From positions 1 to 64,000 of the forward strand of contig NZ_QNUG01000013.1 of assembly GCF_003385395.1 (NCBI RefSeq): DNA of 64,000 nt, given 5' to 3'. The stretch is from Epilithonimonas hispanica (GTDB lineage: Bacteria; Bacteroidota; Bacteroidia; Flavobacteriales; Weeksellaceae). Shown piece by piece: positions 56,271 to 64,000 of the stretch; positions within the stretch are counted from its first letter, which is position 1, and every line of letters starts with the position of its first letter. Under the pieces are notes generated by a model. It saw nothing but the letters and a program-made list of their open reading frames with translations. It made no database searches and had not been told where the DNA came from. The position numbers and the translations under genes were made by a program.

Positions 56271-57206
56271 TTAAAAACTTAATTTTTCTCCCTGAACAGG
56301 GAAAATATAATTAAGTTCCAAAGAATTATTTTGCAGCAATTCTTTTTTTATAATCTCTGGGTTGTTGCCGGTTGGTTTTCTATGGGTAACTATAACCTTA
56401 AAATTTTTCATCTTTTCCTTGCTTGCAAGTTTTGCCAATTTAGAAAATTCTTCGTTCAGCAAATTGGGAGTAAGATGACCAAAAAGAAATTTCTCGGGTT
56501 GATTATTAGGAAAAGAAACTTCTATCAAAATCGCCTTTAAACTATTTTTCTTGATTAATTCGGCAATGCTTTTCCAAAGAATTTCTAAATCTTTACTTTC
56601 CTCAATTCTATCTGCTCCAGTATCGCCAAAATATAAAACATACTGATTGTTGTGATTAACCAAAACTGCAGAACTTTTATAATCTTTGGTATGACTCAGT
56701 TCGAAAGCTTTTATTTTCAATCCAGTTTCTGGGATTTCTGTATAACTCTGAGTATCCAAATTTTTCAACGTATATTTTCCAATAGGAGCAACGCCTTCAT
56801 CAGTAAAATTGGCCCAAGTATCATTAATAAAATAATGTTTCTTTATAATATCTTGCACAAAAGGGATAGCATAGACATTTTTTTTAGAATCTGCAGGAGA
56901 ATTGATAATTAATCCTGAAATATGATCCAAATGACCATGTGATATAAAATAAGCTTTGATATAATCTTTGAGAACAACATCTCTTGAAACCGAAAACGTA
57001 CCTTTTTCTATAGACTTTTTAATTCCTGCATTAATTGTCCCCGCATCCAGCGCCAAAAACCGATTGGTATTATGTTTTGAAATCAAATACGATGACAAAT
57101 TATCTTCTTCTTCACCTCCATAAATTCCCAACGGGACAATATCAAAAGTTTGCGATTCCATCATTAACGAAAAGAAAACAATAGCGAAAACGATATATTT
57201 CTTCAT
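56271..57206 (-). CDS. Secreted class II cyclic-nucleotide phosphodiesterase (metallo-beta-lactamase fold)
   Basis: 311 residues. A signal peptide (about 1-19, ending MMESQ) precedes FDIVPLGIYGGEEEDNLSSYL, the opening of class II PDEs. The metal-binding motif is ISHGHLDHISGL. Further ligands lie in ELSHTKDYKSSAVL, LYFGDTGADR and GHLTPN, and the class II hallmark THRKP is near the end (VIVTHRKPTG). These enzymes hydrolyse 3',5'-cAMP or cGMP; yeast PDE1 and Vibrio CpdP are relatives. Periplasmic location is predicted. Confidence 0.88.
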   Translation of the reverse strand: MKKYIVFAIVFFSLMMESQTFDIVPLGIYGGEEEDNLSSYLISKHNTNRFLALDAGTINAGIKKSIEKGTFSVSRDVVLKDYIKAYFISHGHLDHISGLIINSPADSKKNVYAIPFVQDIIKKHYFINDTWANFTDEGVAPIGKYTLKNLDTQSYTEIPETGLKIKAFELSHTKDYKSSAVLVNHNNQYVLYFGDTGADRIEESKDLEILWKSIAELIKKNSLKAILIEVSFPNNQPEKFLFGHLTPNLLNEEFSKLAKLASKEKMKNFKVIVTHRKPTGNNPEIIKKELLQNNSLELNYIFPVQGEKLSF

Positions 57207-57229
57207 AATATTGAATCCGAAAATTTTAT

Positions 57230-58582
57230 TTATTTCTTTTTCTTAGCTTTTGACTTTTGCTTTTGTTGCGCTCTATTCGCTCCAAATTTTTTAGGTGCTT
57301 TTCGCTTACTTGGTCCACCAAGATTGATTTTCTTGTTCTTATCTTTTTTCTCGTGGAAAGCAGATTCGCCTTCGTTGAGTTTGGCTGTTGTCAGGAATTT
57401 CATTTTCACTTCTTCCTGTTCCGAAGCGATTTTGACTTTAGAAATAGTAACTTCTTCTGGGAATCCAATTTTATTGATTTCTTTATCCATTAACAATTCG
57501 ATATCAAGAAGTTGAGCTTCTTCTTTTTTGGTGAAGAAAGTGACAGCGATTCCGTCTTTGTCTGCACGTCCGGTTCTACCAATTCTGTGAATATATTGCT
57601 CCGGAACTTCTGGAACTTCGAAGTTGAAAACGTGAGAAATATCCGGAATATCCAAACCTCTCGCCATAATATCCGTTGTAATGACACCTCGCAATTCTTC
57701 ATTGCTGAATTCCTGCATTACTCTTAATCTGAAATTCTGAGATTTATTAGAATGGATTACTCCAAATTCATCAGGAAACTCAACATTTAATTTATCAAAA
57801 ATTAAATCCGCGTGTTTTTTATTATTAGCGAAAATCAAGATTTTCTCAAGATTATCTTCTATTTTCAAAAGATGAATCAGCAAGTTCAATTTGGTATTGA
57901 AATTATCAACAGGAATCGCAGATTGCGCAATTTTTTCCAAAGGCGTTCCTGATCTTGCTAAGGAAATCTCGATTGGAGATGCAAAATATTCATTCAATAT
58001 TTCGTCTAGAGCTTCGGTCATTGTTGCTGAGAAAAGAATGTTTTGTCTTTTCTCTTTCATCATTTCGAAAATATGAGTCAGTTGCGGACGGAAACCAAGA
58101 TTCAGCATTTCGTCGAATTCGTCAATGATTAATTTGTTAACTTCTCTGAGAGAAATCGCATTATCAATAGACAAATCCATAACACGACCAGGCGTTCCAA
58201 CCAAAATGTCGCATCCATCATTGAACAATAATTTCTGTGTATTAATATTTTTTCCACCGTAAACTCCGATAACTCTTGCAGTGATATTTTCCGTCAGTTT
58301 TTCAAGAACTTCCGTTACCTGAACCACCAATTCTCTTGTAGGAACAAGAACCAAAACCGTTGGATTTCCCGTTTTGTTATATTTCCAAGTTTTGAGAACA
58401 GGAAGCAGATAAGCCAAAGTTTTTCCGGTTCCGGTCTGTGCAATTCCCATCACATCACGACCTGAAAGAATCGGTTTTAAACTTTTTTCCTGAATCGGCG
58501 TCGGTTCAAATAAATCTAAATCGGCTAGAACATCAAGAATCTTTTCCGGTAAATCGAAATCTGCAAAAGTGGTTTTATTCAT
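57230..58582 (-). CDS. DEAD-box RNA helicase
   Basis: 450 residues. The motif order is complete: Q motif FEPTPIQEKSLKPIL, motif I AQTGTGKT, Ia VPTRELVVQ, II here DEFD rather than the strict DEAD (IIDEFDEML), III SAT, and C-terminal IV-VI with ARGLDIPDISHVFNFEVPE and HRIGRTGR. The tail after about 375 is basic and Lys-rich (SKRKAPKKFGANRAQQKQKSKAKK), as in RhlE-like proteins that act on ribosomes. It probably remodels rRNA or mRNA at low temperature. Confidence 0.93.
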   Translation of the reverse strand: MNKTTFADFDLPEKILDVLADLDLFEPTPIQEKSLKPILSGRDVMGIAQTGTGKTLAYLLPVLKTWKYNKTGNPTVLVLVPTRELVVQVTEVLEKLTENITARVIGVYGGKNINTQKLLFNDGCDILVGTPGRVMDLSIDNAISLREVNKLIIDEFDEMLNLGFRPQLTHIFEMMKEKRQNILFSATMTEALDEILNEYFASPIEISLARSGTPLEKIAQSAIPVDNFNTKLNLLIHLLKIEDNLEKILIFANNKKHADLIFDKLNVEFPDEFGVIHSNKSQNFRLRVMQEFSNEELRGVITTDIMARGLDIPDISHVFNFEVPEVPEQYIHRIGRTGRADKDGIAVTFFTKKEEAQLLDIELLMDKEINKIGFPEEVTISKVKIASEQEEVKMKFLTTAKLNEGESAFHEKKDKNKKINLGGPSKRKAPKKFGANRAQQKQKSKAKKKK

Positions 58583-58637
58583 TTTGCAAAGATATGGATT
58601 TTGAAATCAAAGGAAAATCGTATAAAAAAATGATTAA

Positions 58638-58934
58638 TTAATACTTTGTAAAATCAGGATTACCATTATTCCAAATTTCATAAAATTCAGTCTTTGAAAT
58701 TTCATTATCAATAAACTCTTCAGATTCTAACGGTTGGTCGGAAAGTGCTCCATAATCATCTTGTAGATTTTCATCATCATATTTTAAACTTTTACCATTT
58801 TGAAATAGTTGAATTTGTCTAATAACTGTCAAGTTAAAATCAGTTTCGAAGAAATAAATTGAATGTCCCCAAGAATCCGTTAATTCTTCGCCTGTTGTTT
58901 CATTCCAATGCTTTTTAAAATATTTTAAATCCAT
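58638..58934 (-). CDS. DUF6881-like small protein
   Basis: 98 residues, no signal or membrane segment. The pattern HSIYFFETDFNLTVIRQIQLF, then NGKSLKYDDENLQDDYGALSDQPL and EISKTEFYEIWN, matches what I recall of DUF6881 domains, which sit in diverse contexts including polymorphic-toxin immunity proteins. Nothing else in the neighbourhood looks like a toxin. It is acidic and probably cytoplasmic. Confidence 0.65.
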   Translation of the reverse strand: MDLKYFKKHWNETTGEELTDSWGHSIYFFETDFNLTVIRQIQLFQNGKSLKYDDENLQDDYGALSDQPLESEEFIDNEISKTEFYEIWNNGNPDFTKY

Positions 58935-58957
58935 TAATAATATATTTTGCTAAGTCT

Positions 58958-60118
58958 TTACTTCTGCTCCTCCCTCAAAATAATCCTAAAAGTCGTTCCT
59001 TTCCCCACTTCTGAATTGGCTATTCTTACATCGCCTCTATGATATTCGGAAACCACTCTTTTAGTTAAGGAAAGACCTAATCCCCAACCACGTTTTTTGG
59101 TGGAAAATCCAGGTTTGAAGGCATTTCGGATTTGTTGTTTTGTCATTCCACTTCCTGTATCGGTAACATCGATGTAAACGCTTTTATTTTTTTTATAAAG
59201 TGAGAGTTCCAATTTTCCTTCGCCTTTCATTGCATCAACTGCATTTTTTACTAGGTTTTCAATCACCCAACTCATCAGGATTCTGCTATGTGGAACGAGA
59301 ACAGGTTCATAAGTTTTTCTTAAAGTGAATTCAACTTTTGTAGAAATTCTGGATTTCAGATAATCATAATTCTGCTGAACTGTTTCATTAATATCAAGAT
59401 CATTAAGCGTTGGAATTGAACCAATTTTTGAGAAACGTTCCGAAATGGTTTTCAGTCGGTTAACATCCATTTCCAATTCTTTTACACCCATTCCATTTTC
59501 ATCTTCCAGCTTCATAATCTCGACCCAGCCAATCATTGATGACAAAGGCGTTCCAATCTGATGCGCTGTTTCTTTTGCCAAACCTGCCCAAACAAAACCT
59601 TCGTCGGTTTTCTTCAACAATCGTAAAAACCAAAAAGAAAAAACAAGATAAAGCGAAATGAAAATCGCCAGCAAAAGAGGATAATAACGCAGATAATTCA
59701 TCAAATCCGAATTATCATAATACAAATATTGATTGTTAAAATCTGGCAACTGAATCTCGAAAGGTGGATATTTACTTTCCATTTCGCTCAGTTTTGACTT
59801 TAATTTTTCCTTATCATTTAGAATTTCATCGGAGATTCCTCGGCTTTCCAGTAAGTTTCCCTTTTTGTCTGTAACAATAATTGGCAAATCTTCATTTTCA
59901 CTAATCACATACAGCGCTAACTCGTTGAATCTCGGATCAATATCAGTATCCTGAAGATAACGCATTGCTGTTGCCAAAGATTTAATCCTTTCCGTTTCCT
60001 TACTTCTAAGATGTTGAATCAGGAAATTGGACGAAATGATAATTCCTGCAACAATGGAGGTCAATATAAAATATACAACCCAGCTATTGATACGTTTCAG
60101 AAAATTAAGGCCTTTCAT
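58958..60118 (-). CDS. Orphan sensor histidine kinase
   Basis: 386 residues. Two membrane helices (about 14-34 and 146-165) bracket a periplasmic sensor of about 110 residues. The phospho-acceptor is His186 in AKETAHQIGTPLSSM, the HQIGTP variant typical of one Bacteroidetes kinase group rather than HELRTP. The ATPase part has the N-box ENLVKNAVDAM, TGSGMTKQQ and RGWGLGLSLTKR. No response regulator lies nearby, so its partner is encoded elsewhere. It is transcribed alone. Confidence 0.9.
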   Translation of the reverse strand: MKGLNFLKRINSWVVYFILTSIVAGIIISSNFLIQHLRSKETERIKSLATAMRYLQDTDIDPRFNELALYVISENEDLPIIVTDKKGNLLESRGISDEILNDKEKLKSKLSEMESKYPPFEIQLPDFNNQYLYYDNSDLMNYLRYYPLLLAIFISLYLVFSFWFLRLLKKTDEGFVWAGLAKETAHQIGTPLSSMIGWVEIMKLEDENGMGVKELEMDVNRLKTISERFSKIGSIPTLNDLDINETVQQNYDYLKSRISTKVEFTLRKTYEPVLVPHSRILMSWVIENLVKNAVDAMKGEGKLELSLYKKNKSVYIDVTDTGSGMTKQQIRNAFKPGFSTKKRGWGLGLSLTKRVVSEYHRGDVRIANSEVGKGTTFRIILREEQK

Positions 60119-60245
60119 TAATGCTTATAAAACGGCAATTTATGAATTTATTATATAAAAATTAGATGTTAGATTTTAGACATTAGATATTAGAGTAAAA
60201 TTCAAAGATTAATGTTGATATTTGTATTTGATTAAATTAAAAAAA

Positions 60246-61112
60246 ATGATAACGATTCAAAATACAAAACTGAAAGCTACTTTCAACGAACTGGGAGCAG
60301 AATTAACTTCTCTCACCAATCTAGAAAACGGAAAAGAAATAATGTGGAGCGGAAATCCGGATTTTTGGGGCGGGCAAAGTCCGGTTCTTTTTCCAACTGT
60401 TGGCGCGTTGAAAAATGAACAATATATTTTTGAAGGAAAAACTTACGAACTTCCTCGCCACGGTTTTGCAAGAAGACGAGTTTTTGACATCAAAGAATCT
60501 TCTGAAAACGAAGTTATTTTTGAATTAAAATCTGATGAAGAATCTTTGAAAATTTATCCTTTCGAATTCAGTTTGGAAATCAAATATACTTTGATTGAGA
60601 ATAAACTGACGGTTTCTTATCGAGTTAAAAACCTTTCGGATAAAGAAATGTACTTTTCTCTAGGAGCGCATCCGGGATTCGCCATCGACACAGAAAATGG
60701 TATGAATTACAATGATTATGAAATTGCTTTTTCTGATGATGAAAAACTTGAAATCCATCCTTTAGTTGATAATCTCATCAGCAATGAAACGAAAATAGTA
60801 GAACTTGAAAATAAGACTTTGCCATTGTCTTACGAATTATTCTCAAAAGATGCATTGGTTATGACAACAATGAAAAGTCGGGAATTGATTCTTAAAAACA
60901 AAAAAAATCATCACAAGATTATATTCACATTTTCTAATTTTCCTTATTTCGGGATTTGGGCGGCTAAAAATGCGGATTTTGTTTGTCTGGAACCTTGGCA
61001 GGGAATCGCGGATTTGGAAAACCACAATCAGGAATTGGCGGAGAAATTTGGGATTTTGAAATTGGAGAAGAATCAAGATTGGATAGCTGATTGGGCGATT
61101 GAGATTGAGTAA
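60246..61112 (+). CDS. Aldose 1-epimerase family protein (LacX-like)
   Basis: 288 residues from the ATG at 60246; an in-frame TTG at 60222 adds a Lys-rich stretch and is less likely. The galactose mutarotase fold shows ELTSLTNLENGKEIMWSG, PVLFPTVGALKNEQY, HGFARRRVF with the acid-base His, SLGAHPGFAI with the second His, and a Glu in CLEPWQGIAD. These match the LacX branch. It probably epimerises C1 of hexoses or hexose phosphates. Confidence 0.88.
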   Translation: MITIQNTKLKATFNELGAELTSLTNLENGKEIMWSGNPDFWGGQSPVLFPTVGALKNEQYIFEGKTYELPRHGFARRRVFDIKESSENEVIFELKSDEESLKIYPFEFSLEIKYTLIENKLTVSYRVKNLSDKEMYFSLGAHPGFAIDTENGMNYNDYEIAFSDDEKLEIHPLVDNLISNETKIVELENKTLPLSYELFSKDALVMTTMKSRELILKNKKNHHKIIFTFSNFPYFGIWAAKNADFVCLEPWQGIADLENHNQELAEKFGILKLEKNQDWIADWAIEIE

Positions 61113-61132
61113 TCTCCTTTTAATTAAAAAAA

Positions 61133-61157
61133 CCTTCAGAGTTTTGAACTCTGAAGG
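61133..61157. terminator. Terminator after the epimerase gene
   Basis: CCTTCAGAGTT and AACTCTGAAGG form an 11-bp perfect stem around TTG, with A/T runs outside. It may also serve the convergent gene. Confidence 0.85.
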
Positions 61158-61169
61158 GGTTTTAAAAAA

Positions 61170-61730
61170 TTATTCTTTATCCAACTTATTCCAATATTCT
61201 AAAATTTTGGATTGAATATTTTCTGGCAATGTTTTGAAATTATCTGAATAAATATCTTTGGTATAACCACTTTCTGCCGAAGATGAAATCTCATAAAGCT
61301 CCTTATTCTTCGAAAAAATCAAATGAACTGACTGCTGTTTAAAATCATAATCGTTCAGTGCGTAAATAAAAAGTGCATCGATGCTTTTGTCTTTGTCATA
61401 ATCTGCAAATGCTTTTCTCTGCCCCCAAGCACTTAAAATTCCATCGTGAGTCATCTGCTTTTTGGCAACCACTTTCCAATCGCCACCAACTTTGGTAAAT
61501 CTCTGAAACGTCATTTTATCGGGTTTCGCACCTTTCTCGATTTTAGAAAAAATGAAAACATTGTCCTCATTGTCAGGAGAATTGGCTTCATCAACTTGAA
61601 TAATCCTTGTCCCTTCATACGGGAAATTCTTGTAGGAATCCGGGTTTCTAACGATATTAGAAACCTGTGCGTTCATCAATGTTCCTATGAACATCATTGG
61701 TAATAAAATTTTCATATTTGTGTTTTTCAT
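61170..61730 (-). CDS. Hypothetical exported protein
   Basis: 186 residues, or 181 if the second Met (61715) starts translation. A signal peptide (…MMFIGTLMNAQ) is followed by a domain with RNPDSYKNFPYEGTRII and many charged and aromatic residues. There is a DYDKDKSIDALFIYAL stretch that resembles an integrin/EF-hand-like repeat, which may be chance. No family is recognised. It lies between the epimerase terminator and the S9 peptidase terminator. Confidence 0.65.
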   Translation of the reverse strand: MKNTNMKILLPMMFIGTLMNAQVSNIVRNPDSYKNFPYEGTRIIQVDEANSPDNEDNVFIFSKIEKGAKPDKMTFQRFTKVGGDWKVVAKKQMTHDGILSAWGQRKAFADYDKDKSIDALFIYALNDYDFKQQSVHLIFSKNKELYEISSSAESGYTKDIYSDNFKTLPENIQSKILEYWNKLDKE

Positions 61731-61745
61731 ACTCAGCTAAAATAA

Positions 61746-61778
61746 AAAATTGCAGCTGAAAAAATTCAACTGCAATTT
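61746..61778 (-). terminator. Terminator of the S9 peptidase gene
   Basis: AAATTGCAG-c-TGAA pairs with TTCA-a-CTGCAATTT around AAAA, 24 bp after the peptidase stop. Confidence 0.75.
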
Positions 61779-61801
61779 AATTATTCATTTGTAATTATTC
61801 A

Positions 61802-63796
61802 CTACAAAGTTTCCTTCAACCAATCAAAAAATTCTCTCTGCCAAACCAAACCGTTTTGCGGATGTAGAACCCAGTGATTTTCGTTTGGGAAATAAAGGAA
61901 TTTAGTTTTAAGACCTTTCAGTTTTGCTGCTTGGAAAGCTTCCTGACCTTGCTCGTAAGGAACTCGGAAATCTATTCCGCCCTGGATAACCATAATTGGT
62001 TTGTTCCATTTGTCCACAAAATTACTCGGATTGAATTCTGAATAAGCTTTCGGAATTGGTTTTTGCCAATAGTTTCCACCTAAATCCCAGTTAGCGAACC
62101 AAAGTTCTTCAGTTGTTCCGTACCAAGATTTCATATCAAATAATCCGTCGTGTGCAATAAAAGTCTTGAATCTATTCTCGTGAACGCCGGCCAACATAAA
62201 CACAGAATAACCGCCGTAACTTGCGCCAACCGCCGCTACTCTATTTCCGTCAACATAAGGTAACGATTTGGCAAAATCTGTCGCTGACAAATAGTCTTTA
62301 ATCGGTTGTCCTCCCCAATCTCCGCTGATTTCTTCATTCCATTTTACGCCCCAACCCGGCATTCCTCTTCTGTTTGGTGCAACTACGATATATCCGTTAG
62401 CTGCCATCAAAGCGAAATTCCATCTTGTGGAGAAAAACTGTGTTAATCCAGATTGTGGTCCACCTTGGCAATAAACCAAAGTTGGATATTTTTTGTTCGG
62501 GTCAAAATTTGGTGGATAATGGAACCAAACGCCCATTTCTTTTCCGTCCGTAGTTTTAACCATTTTCAGTTCAGATTTTCCTTGAACTAATTTGGAGTAA
62601 TTATCTTTATTAATATCAGTAATCTGTTTCAAAGAACCTTTTGCATCAACTTCGAACAAATCTGCGTTGTGATTGATATCGGTTTTTGTAACCCAAAGTT
62701 TGCCTTTGTTTTCCAAAACAACATCATTGATATCAAAATCGCCTTTTGTGATTTGTTTTACCGTTTTGTTTTTAACATCAACTGAAAATAATTGCTTAGT
62801 TCCTCTGAAAGCCGAAGTGAAATAAATCAATTTGGAATCCGAAGCCCATTTTACATCGCCGGTTACACTTTCGTCCCAAGCTTTTGTCAAATTGGTTTTA
62901 GATTTGGACTTCCAATCCATAATGACGATGTCATTTTTATCAGCTTCATAACCGTCTCTTTCCATCGAGTTCCAAAGCAAAAATTTCCCCTCATTACTAA
63001 ATTTCGGATTAACGTCGTAACCCATCATTCCTTCTGTAAGATTCGTAGTTTTTCCGGAAGCCAAATTGTAAGCAAAAATGTCTGTGTTTGTGCTTTGAGC
63101 ATATTCGGCTCCAGATTTTGCCTTAGTCACATAAAGCAATTCCGAAGAATCCGGGCTCCAAACAAAATCTTCTGCACCACCAAAAGGTCTTTGTGGCGAA
63201 TCCCAAGTTTTCCCTTCTAACAAATCTTTCGCTTTGTCTGCAGATTCGGAAATATCAACCACAAAAACATGGTTGTACTTCCCTTCATTAAAATAGTCCC
63301 AATGACGGTGATTAAGATCTGTATAAATTTGAGCTGTTGTTTTTGGCAAGTCTTTATATTTGTCTTTCCCAAGAAGATTTTCCACTAAAACTTGTTTGCT
63401 GAAAGCGATTTTTTTCCCATCTGGAGAGATCACAATATTATCTACCTCATCTATATCGTAGAATTTTGCCCAGGTATTTCCAGAATCTTTTGACAAGAAA
63501 ATCGTGTTGTTTTCTAAAGCATAAATCCCATTTTTATCCCATTGAATCAAACTTTTCTTTCCAAGATCAATTTTGGTAGATTGCCCAGAAGATTTAAGCC
63601 AAAAAGTTTCGGAATTGGATTTTTCTGTTTTAAGGTCTGTTTTGCTGATTTTGTAAATCAAAGAAGATTGATCCGGAGAAACGGACTGCACGCCAAGACG
63701 GTTGAGTGTCCACATGATTTCCGGTGTCATTACCTGTTGTGCATTCATCATAAAAGGTGCTGCAACTGCTACAGCAAGAATCTTTTTTAGTTTCAT
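61802..63796 (-). CDS. S9-family prolyl oligopeptidase, exported
   Basis: 664 residues. A signal peptide (about 1-19, ending MMNAQ) precedes a WD40-like beta-propeller (about 30-390) and an alpha/beta-hydrolase domain (about 410-664). The nucleophile is Ser526 in GASYGGYS. The charge-relay Asp is in VIQGGIDFRVPYEQG and the His in FPNENHWVLHPQN. It resembles acylaminoacyl peptidases and dipeptidyl peptidase IV-like enzymes and probably cleaves peptides in the periplasm or outside. It is divergent from the truncated gene at the window end. Confidence 0.93.
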   Translation of the reverse strand: MKLKKILAVAVAAPFMMNAQQVMTPEIMWTLNRLGVQSVSPDQSSLIYKISKTDLKTEKSNSETFWLKSSGQSTKIDLGKKSLIQWDKNGIYALENNTIFLSKDSGNTWAKFYDIDEVDNIVISPDGKKIAFSKQVLVENLLGKDKYKDLPKTTAQIYTDLNHRHWDYFNEGKYNHVFVVDISESADKAKDLLEGKTWDSPQRPFGGAEDFVWSPDSSELLYVTKAKSGAEYAQSTNTDIFAYNLASGKTTNLTEGMMGYDVNPKFSNEGKFLLWNSMERDGYEADKNDIVIMDWKSKSKTNLTKAWDESVTGDVKWASDSKLIYFTSAFRGTKQLFSVDVKNKTVKQITKGDFDINDVVLENKGKLWVTKTDINHNADLFEVDAKGSLKQITDINKDNYSKLVQGKSELKMVKTTDGKEMGVWFHYPPNFDPNKKYPTLVYCQGGPQSGLTQFFSTRWNFALMAANGYIVVAPNRRGMPGWGVKWNEEISGDWGGQPIKDYLSATDFAKSLPYVDGNRVAAVGASYGGYSVFMLAGVHENRFKTFIAHDGLFDMKSWYGTTEELWFANWDLGGNYWQKPIPKAYSEFNPSNFVDKWNKPIMVIQGGIDFRVPYEQGQEAFQAAKLKGLKTKFLYFPNENHWVLHPQNGLVWQREFFDWLKETL

Positions 63797-63850
63797 TATT
63801 TAAGTAATTGATATTGAGAAAAACTCGGACGAAGTTATTAAAATATTATC

Positions 63851-63858
63851 TAAATTTG
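63851..63858 (+). promoter_or_regulatory. Promoter -7 element of the terminal secreted-protein gene
   Basis: TAAATTTG, an exact TAnnTTTG match, 27 bp before the ATG at 63886. Confidence 0.55.
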
Positions 63859-63885
63859 AGGATAACCACTTTAAAACTAATTTTT

Positions 63886-64000
63886 ATGAAAAAACTTTTA
63901 CTCTTTTCTTTATTGATTATTTCCCAACTAAGTTTTGGACAATTTGATAATCTTCCTGAAAAAACGGCATATTTCAAACCTCCTTCTAGTTGGACAACTC
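63886..64000 (+). CDS. Secreted protein, 5' fragment only (cut by window end)
   Basis: The first 38 codons are visible. A signal peptide (KKLLLFSLLIISQLSFGQ) is followed by FDNLPEKTAYFKPPSSWTT. The last part resembles the start of starch-binding modules of the CBM26 type seen in secreted amylases, but so few residues make this a guess. The gene continues beyond the window. Confidence 0.7.
   Translation, partial: MKKLLLFSLLIISQLSFGQFDNLPEKTAYFKPPSSWTT

Noticed and set aside
57980-58160. DEFD in place of DEAD in the helicase as a loss of function
   Set aside because: The two metal/ATP residues Asp-Glu and the last Asp are kept; DExD variants are common and active in this superfamily.
1-64000. 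CRISPR array, IS element, rRNA operon or riboswitch
   Set aside because: No regularly spaced identical repeats, no transposase ORF, no rRNA sequence and no familiar riboswitch core were seen on either strand.

Overview
The window looks like chromosomal DNA of a flavobacterium, most likely Weeksellaceae (Chryseobacterium/Epilithonimonas-like). This rests on low GC, promoters of the Bacteroidetes type (TAnnTTTG at -7, sometimes TTTG/TTG about 20 nt upstream), little Shine-Dalgarno signal, family content (GLPGLI, Bat/MoxR, DUF4834, DUF1634-TSUP, bifunctional nuclease, S9 peptidase) and a mevalonate-pathway decarboxylase. The genus is an inference. No IS element, CRISPR array or prophage was seen.

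Layout. 1-1730: right end of a probable integrative element, with a tyrosine recombinase beside tRNA-Ser(UGA). 1846-5968: fluoride channel, OmpR-type two-component system, a stress-protein-like gene and a YoaK membrane protein. 6071-13790: trxB, holA, a lone PD-(D/E)XK protein and a minus-strand moxR-DUF58-BatD-like-batA-batB operon. 14002-20823: toxin-antitoxin pair, DinB-like protein, rlmB, lipoprotein, YfhO and an unknown gene. 20887-26325: rpsO and the thrABC operon with a previously hidden leader. 26604-34928: PadR/PspC, GLPGLI, a 20-residue peptide gene, acyltransferase, menaquinone-type genes, nucleoside transporter, bifunctional nuclease. 35106-42724: etfBA, SDR, dipeptidase, clpP, dnaG. 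42833-49321: tsaE, ald, tyrA with its own leader, purE, EamA, a LEA-like lipoprotein, purK. 49522-64000: TSUP transporter, mvaD, ABC exporter, class II phosphodiesterase, DEAD-box helicase, orphan histidine kinase, S9 peptidase and a truncated secreted protein.

The most interesting content is outside the long ORFs. Two unannotated leader peptides precede amino-acid biosynthesis genes: a Thr/Ile-rich one before thrABC and one with three consecutive Tyr codons before tyrA. Each is followed by an intrinsic terminator and by an upstream strand that can pair with the terminator's 5' arm, which is the layout of ribosome-mediated attenuation. A 20-residue strongly amphipathic peptide has its own promoter. 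At least four families of dispersed palindromic repeats are present; one copy is embedded in frame inside thrC and another is nested inside a second repeat. DnaG has lost its cysteine zinc ligands, and the integrase lacks the first catalytic arginine.

All statements come from reading the sequence and from recalled family knowledge; no database search was run. Coordinates of short sites could be off by a base or two.
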